A DNA stretch of 64,000 nt, from positions 47,027-111,026 of the forward strand of contig SVLN01000002.1 in the NCBI GenBank assembly GCA_015067925.1, given 5' to 3'. The notes under the pieces were generated by a model. The model searched no databases, was not told the DNA's origin, and saw nothing but the letters and a program-made list of their open reading frames with translations. Below are positions 1 to 10,830 of the stretch, in pieces. How positions within the stretch are numbered: the stretch's first letter is position 1; every line of letters begins with the position of its first letter. This DNA is from Oscillospiraceae bacterium (GTDB lineage Bacteria > Bacillota > Clostridia > Oscillospirales > Oscillospiraceae). Position numbers and translations under genes: made by a program.

Positions 1-495
1 GATGGATTGCTGCTGCTTCTGAATACAGTGGGCGGCGACATTGAAGCAGGTCTTGCCATCGCGGAACTGATTTCCGGTATGCGCAAACCTACTGTCTCGC
101 TGGTGCTTGGTGGCGGTCACTCCATTGGTGTTCCGCTGGCTGTGTGTGCAAAAAAATCCTTCATCGTACCCAGCGCAGGGATGACGATTCATCCCGTACG
201 CATGACCGGTACGGTCATTGGTGCGCCTCAGACCTATGCGTATTTTCAAAGATCACAGGATCGTATCGTGGAGTTTGTTACAGCCAACTCTCACATCTCC
301 AAGGAAAAATTCCTGGAGTATATGATGCAGACCGGAAGCCTTTCCAACGACGTGGGTACCATGATTTACGGAAAAGAGGCGGTTGCCTCTGGACTGATTG
401 ATCGGATCGGCGGTCTTTCTGATGCCCTGGAAGCGCTTCATCGAATGATTGAAACATCACGAAAACGAAAGGAAAAACAGATTCGAGGGAAATAG
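1..495 (+). CDS. ClpP-family serine protease (TepA-like), 5' truncated by the window edge
   Basis: GGDIEAGLAIAELI, GGGHSIGVPLAVCA and MTIHPVR segments resemble ClpP/TepA; no start inside window. Confidence 0.8.
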   Translation, partial: DGLLLLLNTVGGDIEAGLAIAELISGMRKPTVSLVLGGGHSIGVPLAVCAKKSFIVPSAGMTIHPVRMTGTVIGAPQTYAYFQRSQDRIVEFVTANSHISKEKFLEYMMQTGSLSNDVGTMIYGKEAVASGLIDRIGGLSDALEALHRMIETSRKRKEKQIRGK

Positions 496-558
496 GGCGG
501 CATGAATGCCGCCTCTGTCCAATAGGATGAATTATCAAGAGTTTTAGGAGGCAATATA

Positions 559-1380
559 ATGTCGTTCTTCTCAGCATTTTTTCTTGGCCTGGTGCAGGGC
601 GTTGCAGAATTTCTGCCTATTTCTTCCTCGGGCCATCTTGCTTTTTTTCAAACTTTCTTCCAGATGGAAGAAGCAGATCTCTTTTTTGATGTGCTGCTGC
701 ATCTGGGTACTTTGATTGCTGTATTCTTCGCGTATCGTGAAGATGTAAAGGAGCTGATCGTATCGTTTTTCAGCTTCTTTAAAAAGCAGACGCCGCAGCA
801 GCTGCGCAAGACCCGTCCCGGCAAACGAATGATCTTGCTTCTGATTGTGGCGACGCTTCCGTTGGTTGCCATTCTTCCCGTTAAAGATTACATCGAATCC
901 CTTTACGCCAACACCTTTGTGGTTGGTTTTGCTCTGATTGCAACCGGTTTGATTTTGTTCTTCAGCGACCGTTATTCTAATGGCCGGAAAGCTGAACGGG
1001 ACGCTACGCTGCTTGATGCGCTGGTTGTGGGCATCGGACAGGCTATTGCGGTCATGCCCGGTATTTCCCGCTCCGGCACATCCATCTCTGCCGGTCTGGT
1101 AAGAGGTTTTGACCGTCAGTTTGCCATTCGCTTTTCCTTCCTGCTGTCGATCCCGGCAGTCCTGGGTGCGAACCTTTTGAGCTTGATTGATGCCATTCAG
1201 GACGGCATCAATTGGAGCCTGATGCCCATTTATCTCGTGGGTGTGCTGACGGCAATGGTTTCCGGCTACGCTGCAATCCGGCTGCTTCGTTACATTACCA
1301 GCAAATCCAACTTCGGCGGCTTTGCTTATTATTGCTGGGGCGCCGGCCTGGTTACGATTCTGCTGTCCCTGTTTTCCTGA
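559..1380 (+). CDS. uppP: Undecaprenyl-diphosphatase
   Basis: GLVQGVAEFLPISSSGHL and PGISRSGTSI motifs; multi-TM. Confidence 0.96.
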   Translation: MSFFSAFFLGLVQGVAEFLPISSSGHLAFFQTFFQMEEADLFFDVLLHLGTLIAVFFAYREDVKELIVSFFSFFKKQTPQQLRKTRPGKRMILLLIVATLPLVAILPVKDYIESLYANTFVVGFALIATGLILFFSDRYSNGRKAERDATLLDALVVGIGQAIAVMPGISRSGTSISAGLVRGFDRQFAIRFSFLLSIPAVLGANLLSLIDAIQDGINWSLMPIYLVGVLTAMVSGYAAIRLLRYITSKSNFGGFAYYCWGAGLVTILLSLFS

Positions 1381-1426
1381 ATTGACCAATACGAAAGAAA
1401 CTGTTTTCTGAATAGGAGCTACATAA

Positions 1427-4030
1427 ATGGCAACGACACGTGGAAAGCACTCAAAAACCGCATCCAAAACTTCTACAAAGGGGAAGAGCAGCAGCAAAAA
1501 GAAGACTGCTGCCGAGCCCAAGGGCAGACCGATCAGAAGAGAGGTCTGGTCTTTTGTATGCCTTCTTTTGGCCGTACTGTGCGTATTCGGCTGCTTCAGA
1601 GTGGATGCCGTTCTGATTAATGTAATCACCAAGGCCTGTAAGGGCTTCATTGGCGGTGGTTTTTACGCGATGCCGATTTGTTTGTTTATCTGCTTTGTGA
1701 CCCTCCTGATGCATGAGGGAAGACCCGTAAAGGCCAGGGTTATTTGTGCCTTGATCGTAACGGTCTGTGTTGGTGCGTTGGTGCATTTGTTCTCTGCCAA
1801 GACCAATGTGGAGTGGTCCGTGAAGATTTTCGCGGATCTCTGGAATGGCGGTAATGCCGGTACAGCTGGCGGCGTACTCTCTGGTTTCCTGGCGATGCTG
1901 CTGAAGCTGCTTATCAGCAAAGCGGGCGCCATCATTGTGTTCCTGGTTGCCGCGTTGGTTCTTGCTCTTTACAGCATGAATATGACGCCCATGAGCATCA
2001 TTCGAGCCATTCACAATCGGCCCCGTCCGGAGTACAAACCGCCTGAGGAGCCGATTCCTGATACTGCGGAAACCATTGTGAATCATGTTGCGCAGAAACG
2101 GATCGAGCATAATGAACGCAAGGAGCAAAAGCGTGTCCAGCGTGAGAGTTTTGACTTTGATCTGCCGGTTGATGGTCCTGTTGCTGACGCGCGCAAGCAG
2201 CGTCAGGCTAAAAAGGAAGAGAAGAAGGAAGTTGTTTCTCCCGATGCCTACCTGATTGCCAGAAAGGCGATGGAGGATGCTGCAAAAACTTCTTCCAAGA
2301 AATCCGAACCTGAATTGAAACCACATCCCGAGGTTGAGCAGCTCATTCGGGAAGAAGAGGCGGAACAGACCCAGATTCCGGACGTTGTAGCGGATAATAT
2401 TGCCCAGATGCCGCCGCTGGAAATGCCTGAACAGCAGCAGAAGGTGCGGCCTGAGGAGGCTGCTCAGGCTGCGGCAGAAGTGGCTGCGGAGATTGCCATG
2501 CAGGAAGAACCCCAGCAGGTTTATTCCTATCCGCCCGTTGAACTTCTGAATAATCCGGATTCTGCTCTTGTAGACGGCACGGAAGAGATGCGCGTCAACG
2601 CTGAGCGTTTGAATTCCACCCTGAGAAGTTTCTCCATTGAAGCTGAGATCATCAATGTCACTCGTGGTCCGTCCGTGACACGGTATGAGCTTCGCCTGCA
2701 TGAGGGCATCAAACTCTCAAAGCTGACCAACCTGGCTGATGATATCGCCCTGGCTCTGGGTGCCAGCGGCATCCGCATTTCTGCTATCCCGGACAAGATT
2801 TCCGTGGTTGGCATTGAAGTGCCTAACCGACTGGTCAGCACTGTTCATATTCGTGAGGTCATTGACTCCGACGAGTTTATGAAGCATAAGAGCAAGATTT
2901 CCTTTGCTGTGGGCAAGGATATCGGCGGTAATCGAATTGTGGGCGATATTACGCGCCTGCCGCATCTGCTCATTGCCGGTACCACCGGTTCGGGTAAGTC
3001 CGTGTGTATGAACAGCCTGATCATCAGTCTGCTCTATAAGGCCAAGCCGGATGAGGTCCGTTTGATTATGGTGGACCCCAAGATGGTCGAATTGGGCATT
3101 TACAACGGCATTCCGCATCTGCTGATCCCTGTTGTTACCGATCCCAAAAAGGCTGCAGGCGCCCTGCAGTGGTCTGTCAATGAGATGATGCGCCGCTACC
3201 GCCTGATGGCGGATGTGGGCGTCCGGGATCTGGAAGCCTACAACAAGGTTGCCGACAAGCAGGAAGATCTCAAGCATATGGAGCAGATCGTGGTTGTCAT
3301 CGACGAGTTGGCCGATTTGATGCTGGTTGCTGCCAAGGAAGTGGAAGAATCCATCTGCCGTATTGCCCAGATGGGCCGTGCTGCCGGTATGCACCTGGTC
3401 ATCGCTACCCAGAGACCCTCTGCCGATGTCATCACCGGCCTGATGAAGGCCAACATCCCGTCCCGCATTGCCTTTGCTGTTGCCAGTGCCATGGAATCGC
3501 GCATCATTCTCGATGCCAGCGGCGCGGAGAAACTTGTGGGCAAGGGCGATATGCTCTATGCACCCCTTGGCTTTGGCAAACAGCGCGTGCAGGGCTGCTT
3601 CATCACCGATAAAGAAGTGCAGGCCGTTGTGGATCATATCAAGAACGCAACCACGGCTAACTACTCCGATGAGGTCATGGCCCAGATCGAAAAGTCCGCT
3701 GAACAGACGGGCAAACAATCTGCAGCATCCGCCTCCGGTGCGGCTCTTGAGCCGATGGACGAGTCTGACGAACTGCTTCCGGCTGCTGTAGATGTGATCC
3801 TGGAGACCGGTCAGGCGTCCGTTTCCATGCTCCAGCGCCGTTTGAAGCTGGGTTACGCTCGGGCGGCACGCATTGTGGATGAAATGGAGGAGCGCGGCTA
3901 TGTTGGTCCCTTTGAGGGCTCCAAGCCCCGTCAGCTGCTTATTACCAAAGAACAGTGGGCAGCCATCCAGAGCGGTGTGCCGCTGGAGGATCTGCAGGAA
4001 AATCCTCCTGTGGAGGAAGAGATTCCCTAA
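1427..4030 (+). CDS. FtsK/SpoIIIE DNA translocase
   Basis: N-terminal TMs, long linker, Walker A GTTGSGKSV, C-terminal winged-helix gamma domain. Confidence 0.96.
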   Translation: MATTRGKHSKTASKTSTKGKSSSKKKTAAEPKGRPIRREVWSFVCLLLAVLCVFGCFRVDAVLINVITKACKGFIGGGFYAMPICLFICFVTLLMHEGRPVKARVICALIVTVCVGALVHLFSAKTNVEWSVKIFADLWNGGNAGTAGGVLSGFLAMLLKLLISKAGAIIVFLVAALVLALYSMNMTPMSIIRAIHNRPRPEYKPPEEPIPDTAETIVNHVAQKRIEHNERKEQKRVQRESFDFDLPVDGPVADARKQRQAKKEEKKEVVSPDAYLIARKAMEDAAKTSSKKSEPELKPHPEVEQLIREEEAEQTQIPDVVADNIAQMPPLEMPEQQQKVRPEEAAQAAAEVAAEIAMQEEPQQVYSYPPVELLNNPDSALVDGTEEMRVNAERLNSTLRSFSIEAEIINVTRGPSVTRYELRLHEGIKLSKLTNLADDIALALGASGIRISAIPDKISVVGIEVPNRLVSTVHIREVIDSDEFMKHKSKISFAVGKDIGGNRIVGDITRLPHLLIAGTTGSGKSVCMNSLIISLLYKAKPDEVRLIMVDPKMVELGIYNGIPHLLIPVVTDPKKAAGALQWSVNEMMRRYRLMADVGVRDLEAYNKVADKQEDLKHMEQIVVVIDELADLMLVAAKEVEESICRIAQMGRAAGMHLVIATQRPSADVITGLMKANIPSRIAFAVASAMESRIILDASGAEKLVGKGDMLYAPLGFGKQRVQGCFITDKEVQAVVDHIKNATTANYSDEVMAQIEKSAEQTGKQSAASASGAALEPMDESDELLPAAVDVILETGQASVSMLQRRLKLGYARAARIVDEMEERGYVGPFEGSKPRQLLITKEQWAAIQSGVPLEDLQENPPVEEEIP

Positions 4031-4038
4031 CCTAACAA

Positions 4039-4064
4039 CCCCGCGGAAGAACTCTTCCGCGGGG
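4039..4064. terminator. 12-bp perfect hairpin between convergent ftsK and crp/fnr genes
   Basis: ccccgcggaaga-ac-tcttccgcgggg; no U-tract. Confidence 0.5.
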
Positions 4065-4073
4065 TCCTGAATG

Positions 4074-4673
4074 TTATAGAGCGAGGTCTAAGAGATGAAT
4101 TTCTCCATAACCGGTGCAGATTTTTTCTTCCTCCCGTAAGGAGCGCAGAATTCTGCTTACGCTGATTCTGCTCAGGCTGCAGGCGTCGGCAATGGCCTCC
4201 TGGGTGGTTCGGACGCTGCCATCCGCGCGCGCCTGGGATCTCAGATAGGCGCACACCCGTTCGTGGGCGCTCAAAAAGGCCATGCTGCCCACGTGCTCAG
4301 AGAGCATGCGGACTGTTTCGGAGAGGTATTGCAGCATTTCAATGGCAATGTAAGGCTTCTCGTCGATGGCGCGGAAAATATCTTCCTTGCGAAAGCGGAT
4401 GATCTCGCTCTTGCTCAGAGCGATTGCTGTGGAAATGCGCGGCTTTCCCTCAAAAAAAGAGGCTTCGCCGAACATCTCGCCGGGGGAGAAGACGCGCAGA
4501 ATCTTTTCTTCCCCGGTGTCGGAGAGAATCACACTCTTGACGCTGCCGCTCATGAGGTAATACATATACTCAGGGTCCTGGCTTTGCAGATATATAACCG
4601 TTTTTTCCGCAACAGCCTGCATTGAGCCGTAGGGAAGAAGCTCCTTCCAGCGCTCAGTTTGGGAAAAATTCAT
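4074..4673 (-). CDS. Crp/Fnr family transcriptional regulator
   Basis: cNMP-binding fold (GEMFGEASFFEGKPRISTAIA) plus C-terminal HTH (TQEAIADACSLSRISVSRILR); start MNFSQTERW chosen. Confidence 0.9.
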   Translation of the reverse strand: MNFSQTERWKELLPYGSMQAVAEKTVIYLQSQDPEYMYYLMSGSVKSVILSDTGEEKILRVFSPGEMFGEASFFEGKPRISTAIALSKSEIIRFRKEDIFRAIDEKPYIAIEMLQYLSETVRMLSEHVGSMAFLSAHERVCAYLRSQARADGSVRTTQEAIADACSLSRISVSRILRSLREEEKICTGYGEIHLLDLAL

Positions 4674-4707
4674 GGAAATCATACCTTTTTTAAAATATTT
4701 TTTCAAT

Positions 4708-4723
4708 TGTATCACATGATACA
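4708..4723. promoter_or_regulatory. Perfect palindrome TGTATCA-CA-TGATACA in the divergent crp/fnr-leuC promoter region
   Basis: 7-bp perfect inverted repeat centred at 4715.5. Confidence 0.55.
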
Positions 4724-4776
4724 TTCATTTTGCAATCCCTATGCCATAATGGAACAAACAAAAGGGGGAACACCTT

Positions 4777-6036
4777 ATGGGAATGACAATGACACAGAAA
4801 ATTCTGGCGGCACACGCCGGAAAAGAATCGGTTAAAGCGGGTGAACTGATCGAAGCAAAGCTGGATCTGGTTCTTGGCAACGACGTAACTGCACCCGTGG
4901 CCATTACTGAGTTTGAAAATGCCGGTTTTACCGAAGTGTTTGATAAGGACAAAATCGCCATCGTCCTTGACCACTTCACGCCGTGCAAGGATATTAGCGC
5001 TGCGACGCTTTGCAAGCAGGCCCGCGATTTTGCCAGAAAGCATGAGATCACGCATTTCTTTGATGTGGGTAATATGGGTATCGAGCATGCGCTGCTGCCC
5101 GAAAAGGGCCTGATCGCAGCAGGTGAGTGCTGCATCGGCGCTGACAGCCATACCTGTACTTACGGCGCTCTGGGCGCTTTCTCCACCGGCATCGGCTCTA
5201 CCGATATGGCCGCTGGTATGGCCGCCGGCGTTGCCTGGTTCAAGGTGCCTTCTGCCATTAAGTTCAACCTGACCGGCAGGCTGAAGCGTTGGGTCTCCGG
5301 CAAGGACGTGATTCTTTATATCATTGGCAAGATCGGCGTGGATGGTGCTCTTTACAAGTCCATGGAGTTCTCCGGCCCCGGTGTTGCGGAGCTTAGCATG
5401 GATGACCGCTTCACCATCGCCAACATGGCCATCGAAGCAGGTGCCAAGAACGGCATTTTCCCGGTGGATGCTAAGACCATCGCCTATATGGAAGGCCGTG
5501 TGAATCGCCCCTACACCGTGTATGAGGCCGACGAGGACGCAGAATATGACGAGGTCATTGAGATCAACCTCTCTGATATTGAGCCGACTGTGAGCCTTCC
5601 GCATCTGCCCAGCAATACCAAGCCTGTTTCCGAGTGCACTGACCTTCAGATCGACCAGTGCGTCATCGGTTCGTGCACCAACGGCCGTATTTCCGATATC
5701 CGTATCGCGGCTCAGATTCTCGAGGGCCGTCAGATCGCACCTTATGTGCGCTGCATCGTGATCCCAGCTACCCAAGAAGTTTATCTGCAGGCCATGAACG
5801 AAGGCCTGTTGGAGATCTTTGTCAAGGCTGGCGCCGTTGTTTCCACACCCACCTGCGGTCCGTGCTTGGGTGGCCATATGGGCGTTATGACGGCAGGGGA
5901 GCGCAGCGTTTCCACCACCAACCGCAACTTTGTTGGTCGCATGGGCCATGTTAAGAGCGAGGTCATCCTTGCATCCCCGGCTGTTGCTGCTGCTTCTGCC
6001 GTTCTGGGCCGCATTGGTACCCCGGATGAACTGTGA
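4777..6036 (+). CDS. leuC: 3-isopropylmalate dehydratase large subunit
   Basis: Aconitase family; [18 protein letters not shown]. Confidence 0.93.
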   Translation: MGMTMTQKILAAHAGKESVKAGELIEAKLDLVLGNDVTAPVAITEFENAGFTEVFDKDKIAIVLDHFTPCKDISAATLCKQARDFARKHEITHFFDVGNMGIEHALLPEKGLIAAGECCIGADSHTCTYGALGAFSTGIGSTDMAAGMAAGVAWFKVPSAIKFNLTGRLKRWVSGKDVILYIIGKIGVDGALYKSMEFSGPGVAELSMDDRFTIANMAIEAGAKNGIFPVDAKTIAYMEGRVNRPYTVYEADEDAEYDEVIEINLSDIEPTVSLPHLPSNTKPVSECTDLQIDQCVIGSCTNGRISDIRIAAQILEGRQIAPYVRCIVIPATQEVYLQAMNEGLLEIFVKAGAVVSTPTCGPCLGGHMGVMTAGERSVSTTNRNFVGRMGHVKSEVILASPAVAAASAVLGRIGTPDEL

Positions 6037-6053
6037 GAAAGGAGAGAGTTACT

Positions 6054-6548
6054 ATGAAACTGACCGGTAATGTTTTTAAGTACGGCGCCAACGTTGACAC
6101 CGACGTTATCATTCCTGCTCGTTATCTCAATGCTCCGGATCATGCGGCTCTGGCCTCTCACTGCATGGAGGATATCGATCCCGAGTTCGTAAGCAAGGTG
6201 CAGCAGGGCGATATTATGGTCGCCAGCTGGAATTTCGGCTGCGGCTCTTCCCGTGAGCATGCCCCCGTTGCCATCAAGGCTTCCGGCATCAGCGTTGTCA
6301 TCGCCTCCAGCTTTGCCCGCATTTTCTACCGCAATGCCATCAACATCGGACTGCCTATTATGGAGTGCCCGGAAGCTGCTGATGCCATCGCCGCCGGCGA
6401 TAAAGTTTCCGTGGATCTGGATACCGGCCTGATTACCGACGAGACCACCGGACAGACCTTCCAGGCTGCCGCGTTCCCGGAGTTCATCACCGGTATTATC
6501 AACGCTGGCGGTCTGCTGAAATCCCTGAAAGCGAGGCAGAACGGATGA
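6054..6548 (+). CDS. leuD: 3-isopropylmalate dehydratase small subunit
   Basis: [18 protein letters not shown] motif; start after GAAAGGAGAG. Confidence 0.93.
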   Translation: MKLTGNVFKYGANVDTDVIIPARYLNAPDHAALASHCMEDIDPEFVSKVQQGDIMVASWNFGCGSSREHAPVAIKASGISVVIASSFARIFYRNAINIGLPIMECPEAADAIAAGDKVSVDLDTGLITDETTGQTFQAAAFPEFITGIINAGGLLKSLKARQNG

Positions 6549-7615
6549 ATTATAAGATTGCTTTGATTCGCGGCGACGGCATCGGCCCTGAGGTCGTTAC
6601 CGAAGCCGTCAAGGTCATGGACGCTGTTGGCCAGCGCTTTGGCCATACGTTTGATTACACGGATGTTCTTCTGGGCGGCTGCGCCACGGATGCCGTTGGC
6701 GTTTCTTATCCGGAAGGCACCGCCGAAGCCTGCAAGGCTTGCGACGCAGTTCTGCTGGGCGCCGTCGGTGGCCCGAAGTGGGACGGTCGTCCGGCTGAGC
6801 AGCGCCCGGAGACGGCACTTTTGGCCATCCGCAAGGATCTTGGCCTGTATGCCAATCTCCGCCCTGCGACTCTCAGACCCGCTCTGGCGGATGCATGTCC
6901 CCTGAAGAAGGAAACTGCTGAGAAGGGCATTGACCTGATGATGGTGCGCGAACTCACCGGCGGTATCTACTTCGGTAAGCGTGATCGCTATGACACCGAA
7001 GATCGCGGCGTGGAAGCAACTGACCTTATGGCTTATTCTGAAATGGAAATTGAGCGCATTGGCCGCCGTGCCTTTGAGCTTGCCCGTCTGCGCCGCAAGA
7101 GCGTTGCCAGCGTGGATAAGGCCAATGTGCTGGAAACCAGCCGCCTGTGGCGCAGCGTGATGCATCGCCTGGCGGAAGAGTATTCCGATGTGGAGTACCG
7201 TGATGTTCTGGTGGATAACTGTGCTATGCAGCTGGTGAAGGACCCCGGACAGTTTGACGTTGTTGTGACGGAGAATATGTTTGGAGATATCCTCTCGGAT
7301 GAAGCCAGCATGATCACCGGTTCCATCGGCCTGCTGCCCAGCGCCTCGATTGGCGATACTGCCCCGGGCCTTTATGAGCCGATCCATGGTTCTGCTCCCG
7401 ATATTGCCGGTCAGGATAAGGCGAATCCCATTGCTACCATTCTATCCGTTGCCATGATGTTCCGCTACTCCTTTGATCTTCCCAACGAGGCAAAGGCAGT
7501 GGAGGAGGCTGTGGACGCCGTTCTTGCCGAAGGTTGGCACACCGCTGACTTTGATGGCCAGGGCGATGCCATTGGCACCAAGAAAATGGGCGACCTGATT
7601 GCTGCGAAAATCTGA
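6545..7615 (+). CDS. leuB: 3-isopropylmalate dehydrogenase
   Basis: [25 protein letters not shown] overlap with leuD. Confidence 0.95.
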   Translation: MNYKIALIRGDGIGPEVVTEAVKVMDAVGQRFGHTFDYTDVLLGGCATDAVGVSYPEGTAEACKACDAVLLGAVGGPKWDGRPAEQRPETALLAIRKDLGLYANLRPATLRPALADACPLKKETAEKGIDLMMVRELTGGIYFGKRDRYDTEDRGVEATDLMAYSEMEIERIGRRAFELARLRRKSVASVDKANVLETSRLWRSVMHRLAEEYSDVEYRDVLVDNCAMQLVKDPGQFDVVVTENMFGDILSDEASMITGSIGLLPSASIGDTAPGLYEPIHGSAPDIAGQDKANPIATILSVAMMFRYSFDLPNEAKAVEEAVDAVLAEGWHTADFDGQGDAIGTKKMGDLIAAKI

Positions 7616-7620
7616 TTCTG

Positions 7621-7656
7621 AACCCCTTCCGCACAAGCGGAGGGGGTTGCTTTTTT
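7621..7656 (+). terminator. Rho-independent terminator after leuB
   Basis: aaccccttccgc-acaa-gcggagggggtt-gc-tttttt. Confidence 0.9.
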
Positions 7657-7687
7657 ACAAATATATCCGTTATGATGCAGAATTCTC

Positions 7688-7716
7688 TTGCGCTTTTACG
7701 CATAGGCAGCTATAAT
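7688..7716 (+). promoter_or_regulatory. SigA-type promoter upstream of the CorC-like gene
   Basis: TTGCGC-17-TATAAT. Confidence 0.6.
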
Positions 7717-7762
7717 AGACGATGTATAATCTGCAAAAATTGAATTGGGAGTTGATACCTGA

Positions 7763-8794
7763 ATGCTCGAAGACAGTATACCTCGAAGTATTATCGCACT
7801 GATTATACTCAATTTGTTGGGTGGCTTTTTCTCCGGTGCGGAGACAGCCTTTTCCTATGCCAACCGCATTCGCATCAAGCGCAAGGCCGAAGAGGGAAGT
7901 GCCAACGCCAAACGTGTACTGAAAATCCTGGACTCGTTTGATCGTTTCCTTACCACGATCCTCATAGGTACAAACATCAGCCACGTTCTGATTTCCTCCA
8001 TCGCTACGGTGGTGGGCGTGCAGCTTCTGGGCGCTGCAAAGGGTCCCGTTGTTGCAACGGTCGTGATGACGTTGATCGTTTTCTTCTTCTCGGAGACGAT
8101 CCCCAAGAACTTTGCCCGCGTGAATGCAGATGCCTATTCGTTGGTTTCATCCTTGCCGCTTCGTATTATCATGCTGATCTGCACGCCTGTTTCCCTGATT
8201 TTCTCCGGATTCAGCGCGATTGTAAAGCGGATTGTGGGCACGAAGAAAGAGCCGACCATGACAGAAGACGAATTCGCCGCTGTCATTGAGGATGTTGAGG
8301 AAGATGGCTTGTTGGAGCCCGAAGAGAGTGCCCTGATTCAGCATGCAATTGAGTTCTCCGACAGAACAGCTGCAGAAGTCATGATGCCCATCGAGCAAAT
8401 TGCCGGTATCGAGATTTCTGCCACTGCGGATGAGATCAAGAATATCGTGCTTTCCACGCAGTATTCCCGCCTGCCTCTGTACAGAGATACCAAAGATGAT
8501 ATCCTCGGCGTCGTTCGCACGAAGGATCTGCTTTGGGCCCTGATGCGGGAGGAAGAACCGAATCTCGCAAAGTACATGACCCCGCCGTATTTTGTTCCTG
8601 CGGAAACGAACCTTGACCTTCTGTTTGAAGGCCTTGGCCGCCGCAGAAGAACCCACATTGCCTTTGTTATGGGCGAAAACGGCGTAAGCGGCTTTGTGAC
8701 GATGGAAGATATTCTGGAAGAACTCGTGGGCGATATTTACGCCGGCAGCGATGATACAACGCCTCTGGCTGCGCAGAAGGAGGGACAGGTATGA
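7763..8794 (+). CDS. CNNM/HlyC/CorC family membrane protein (CBS pair)
   Basis: N-terminal CNNM TM domain, CBS region (YSRLPLYRDTKDDILGVVRTKDL). Confidence 0.88.
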   Translation: MLEDSIPRSIIALIILNLLGGFFSGAETAFSYANRIRIKRKAEEGSANAKRVLKILDSFDRFLTTILIGTNISHVLISSIATVVGVQLLGAAKGPVVATVVMTLIVFFFSETIPKNFARVNADAYSLVSSLPLRIIMLICTPVSLIFSGFSAIVKRIVGTKKEPTMTEDEFAAVIEDVEEDGLLEPEESALIQHAIEFSDRTAAEVMMPIEQIAGIEISATADEIKNIVLSTQYSRLPLYRDTKDDILGVVRTKDLLWALMREEEPNLAKYMTPPYFVPAETNLDLLFEGLGRRRRTHIAFVMGENGVSGFVTMEDILEELVGDIYAGSDDTTPLAAQKEGQV

Positions 8795-10062
8795 AGTGGT
8801 TGCTTTATGTGTTCCTGGTCTTCCTGGTAGCGTGTTCTGCGTTCTTCTCGTCATCTGAGATTGCCTTTGCGACGATGAATAAAATCCGCCTGGAAAAGAA
8901 GGCGGAAGAGGGAAGCCGCAGTGCGAAAATTGCCGTATATATTTTCGACCATTTTTCCCATTTTCTGTCCACAGTTCTTGTGGGCAATAACCTGGTAAAC
9001 ATTGCGTTTTCCTCGGCTATGACTGTCATTTGCCTGGAACTGTTTACCGAAAATGCAAGCCTTTACACGACGCTGATCACCACCGTGATTCTGCTGATTT
9101 TCGGTGAGATCTGCCCGAAGATCATCGCCACTGTTGTGGCGGATAAATGGGTCCTTGTGATTGCCATTCCTCTGAGAATTCTGATGTTCGTGTTCTCTCC
9201 GGTCGTGGTTCTGGTTTCCTGGATCGTCCAGAAAATCGAGCCCCTATGGACCCCCAAGGATGGTGAGAACAATTATACTGATGAAGATCTGGTCAGTATG
9301 GTTGAGGCCATTGAGGACGAGGGTGTCATCACGGAACGCGAGGGCGATTTGATCAAGTCTGCCATTGAGTTCTCGGACATCATGGCCCAGGAGATCCTGA
9401 TCCCCCGCGTTGATATTGCAGCCTTCGATATTGACGATGATATTTCTGAGCTGCTTCAGGACGAAGAGCGCATGAGTTATTCCCGCATCCCCGTTTATGA
9501 GGAGTCTGTGGATAACATCATTGGCGTGATCTCTACCAAGCGACTGATCAAGCGTGTTCTGATCGATGGCGTTGAGAACCTGAATCTGCGGGAGCATCTG
9601 AGTCCTGTGCTGTTTGTACATCAGACCAAGAGCGTTTCCGATATTCTTCTTGAACTGCGTGAGAAGAACCTTCATATGGCAGTCGTCATTGATGAGTTCG
9701 GCGGAACCATGGGTATCCTGACTTCTGAGGATATCATGGAAGAAGTCGTGGGCGATATCTACGACGAATCCGATGATGTAGAGCAGGATGTGGTCCCCTC
9801 TGGCGAGAATGTATTCACAGTGGACGGCAGCATGAACATTGAAGATATGTTTGAAACCGTCGAGTTTGAACCCAAGGATTTCGACACGGAATACACCACC
9901 GTCGGCGGCTGGGCCATGGAAATGCTGGACAAGTTGCCCGATGAGGGCGACAGCTTCACCTATGATCGTCTGACCGTCACCGTTACGGAAGTGGACGACA
10001 AACGTGTGGAGTCCCTGCGTGTGGAGATTGAGCCCCTTCCGGAAGAGGAAGAGGAAGATTAA
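8791..10062 (+). CDS. CNNM/HlyC/CorC family membrane protein with C-terminal CorC_HlyC domain
   Basis: Same family as upstream gene; overlaps it by 4 bp; FDTEYTTVGGW C-terminal domain. Confidence 0.9.
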   Translation: MKWLLYVFLVFLVACSAFFSSSEIAFATMNKIRLEKKAEEGSRSAKIAVYIFDHFSHFLSTVLVGNNLVNIAFSSAMTVICLELFTENASLYTTLITTVILLIFGEICPKIIATVVADKWVLVIAIPLRILMFVFSPVVVLVSWIVQKIEPLWTPKDGENNYTDEDLVSMVEAIEDEGVITEREGDLIKSAIEFSDIMAQEILIPRVDIAAFDIDDDISELLQDEERMSYSRIPVYEESVDNIIGVISTKRLIKRVLIDGVENLNLREHLSPVLFVHQTKSVSDILLELREKNLHMAVVIDEFGGTMGILTSEDIMEEVVGDIYDESDDVEQDVVPSGENVFTVDGSMNIEDMFETVEFEPKDFDTEYTTVGGWAMEMLDKLPDEGDSFTYDRLTVTVTEVDDKRVESLRVEIEPLPEEEEED

Positions 10063-10067
10063 CTTTC

Positions 10068-10099
10068 AAAATGCTGCACCTTTTGGTGCAGCATTTTTT
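10068..10099 (+). terminator. Rho-independent terminator
   Basis: aaatgctgcacc-tttt-ggtgcagcattttttc. Confidence 0.92.
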
Positions 10100-10189
10100 C
10101 TTTACAAATCGGAAGTTGTGTGTTATTCTTCAGCTATCAATTTGCGCCGCATCCGCCAAGCGCGGAGCGACAGCAGGAGGTAATTTAAT

Positions 10190-10771
10190 ATGAAAACATC
10201 CGCAAAGGTCCACAAAATCGTCGGCCTAGGTCTGTTCACAGCCATTGTGTTTGTGCTGCAGATGCTGGGCGCATTCATCCGTTTCGGTCCCTTCTCCATT
10301 TCGTTGGTGCTGGTTCCGATCGTTGTCGGTGCTGCTATGTACGGTGCTGCCGGTGGCGCGTGGCTGGGCTTCGTGTTCGGCATGGCAGTCATTATCTCCG
10401 GTGATGCAGCGGCCTTCCTGGTGGTCAATCCCCTGGGTACCGTTATCACGGTTCTTGGAAAGGGCATAGCTGCCGGTCTTGGCGCGGGACTTGTTTATCA
10501 GCTCGCAGCAAAGACGAATCGCTATGTTGCAGTTGGTGCATCCGCAATTGTCAGCCCCATTCTCAATACCGGCCTGTTCTTTGTAGGCTGCCTGGTGTTC
10601 TTCCTGCCGACCATTGCCGGCTGGGCCAGTGCTGAAGGTTATGCCGGAAATGCAGTCCAGTACGTGATCTTTGTCATGATTGGGCTGAACTTTATCGTGG
10701 AAATGGCCATCAATGTGGTACTCTGCCCGGTCATCCTGCGTATTCTGCGTGCGGCAGGCTTGAAAAATTGA
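10190..10771 (+). CDS. ECF transporter S component (substrate unknown)
   Basis: Six-TM small hydrophobic protein with ECF S-component-like motifs (GPFSISLVLVPIVVGAAMYG). Confidence 0.75.
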   Translation: MKTSAKVHKIVGLGLFTAIVFVLQMLGAFIRFGPFSISLVLVPIVVGAAMYGAAGGAWLGFVFGMAVIISGDAAAFLVVNPLGTVITVLGKGIAAGLGAGLVYQLAAKTNRYVAVGASAIVSPILNTGLFFVGCLVFFLPTIAGWASAEGYAGNAVQYVIFVMIGLNFIVEMAINVVLCPVILRILRAAGLKN

Positions 10772-10830
10772 CTAAATTATACACAATTTGAATTTTCATT
10801 TTTTGGAAATTGCATACTTTTGATGAAAAG

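Noticed and set aside
571-1650. 359-aa minus-strand ORF over uppP and the start of ftsK
   Set aside because: Antisense shadow of two recognisable genes; no recognisable domain
4725-4776. T-box or leucine riboswitch upstream of leuC
   Set aside because: Only about 50 bp between the operator and start codon; no T-box motif or terminator structure
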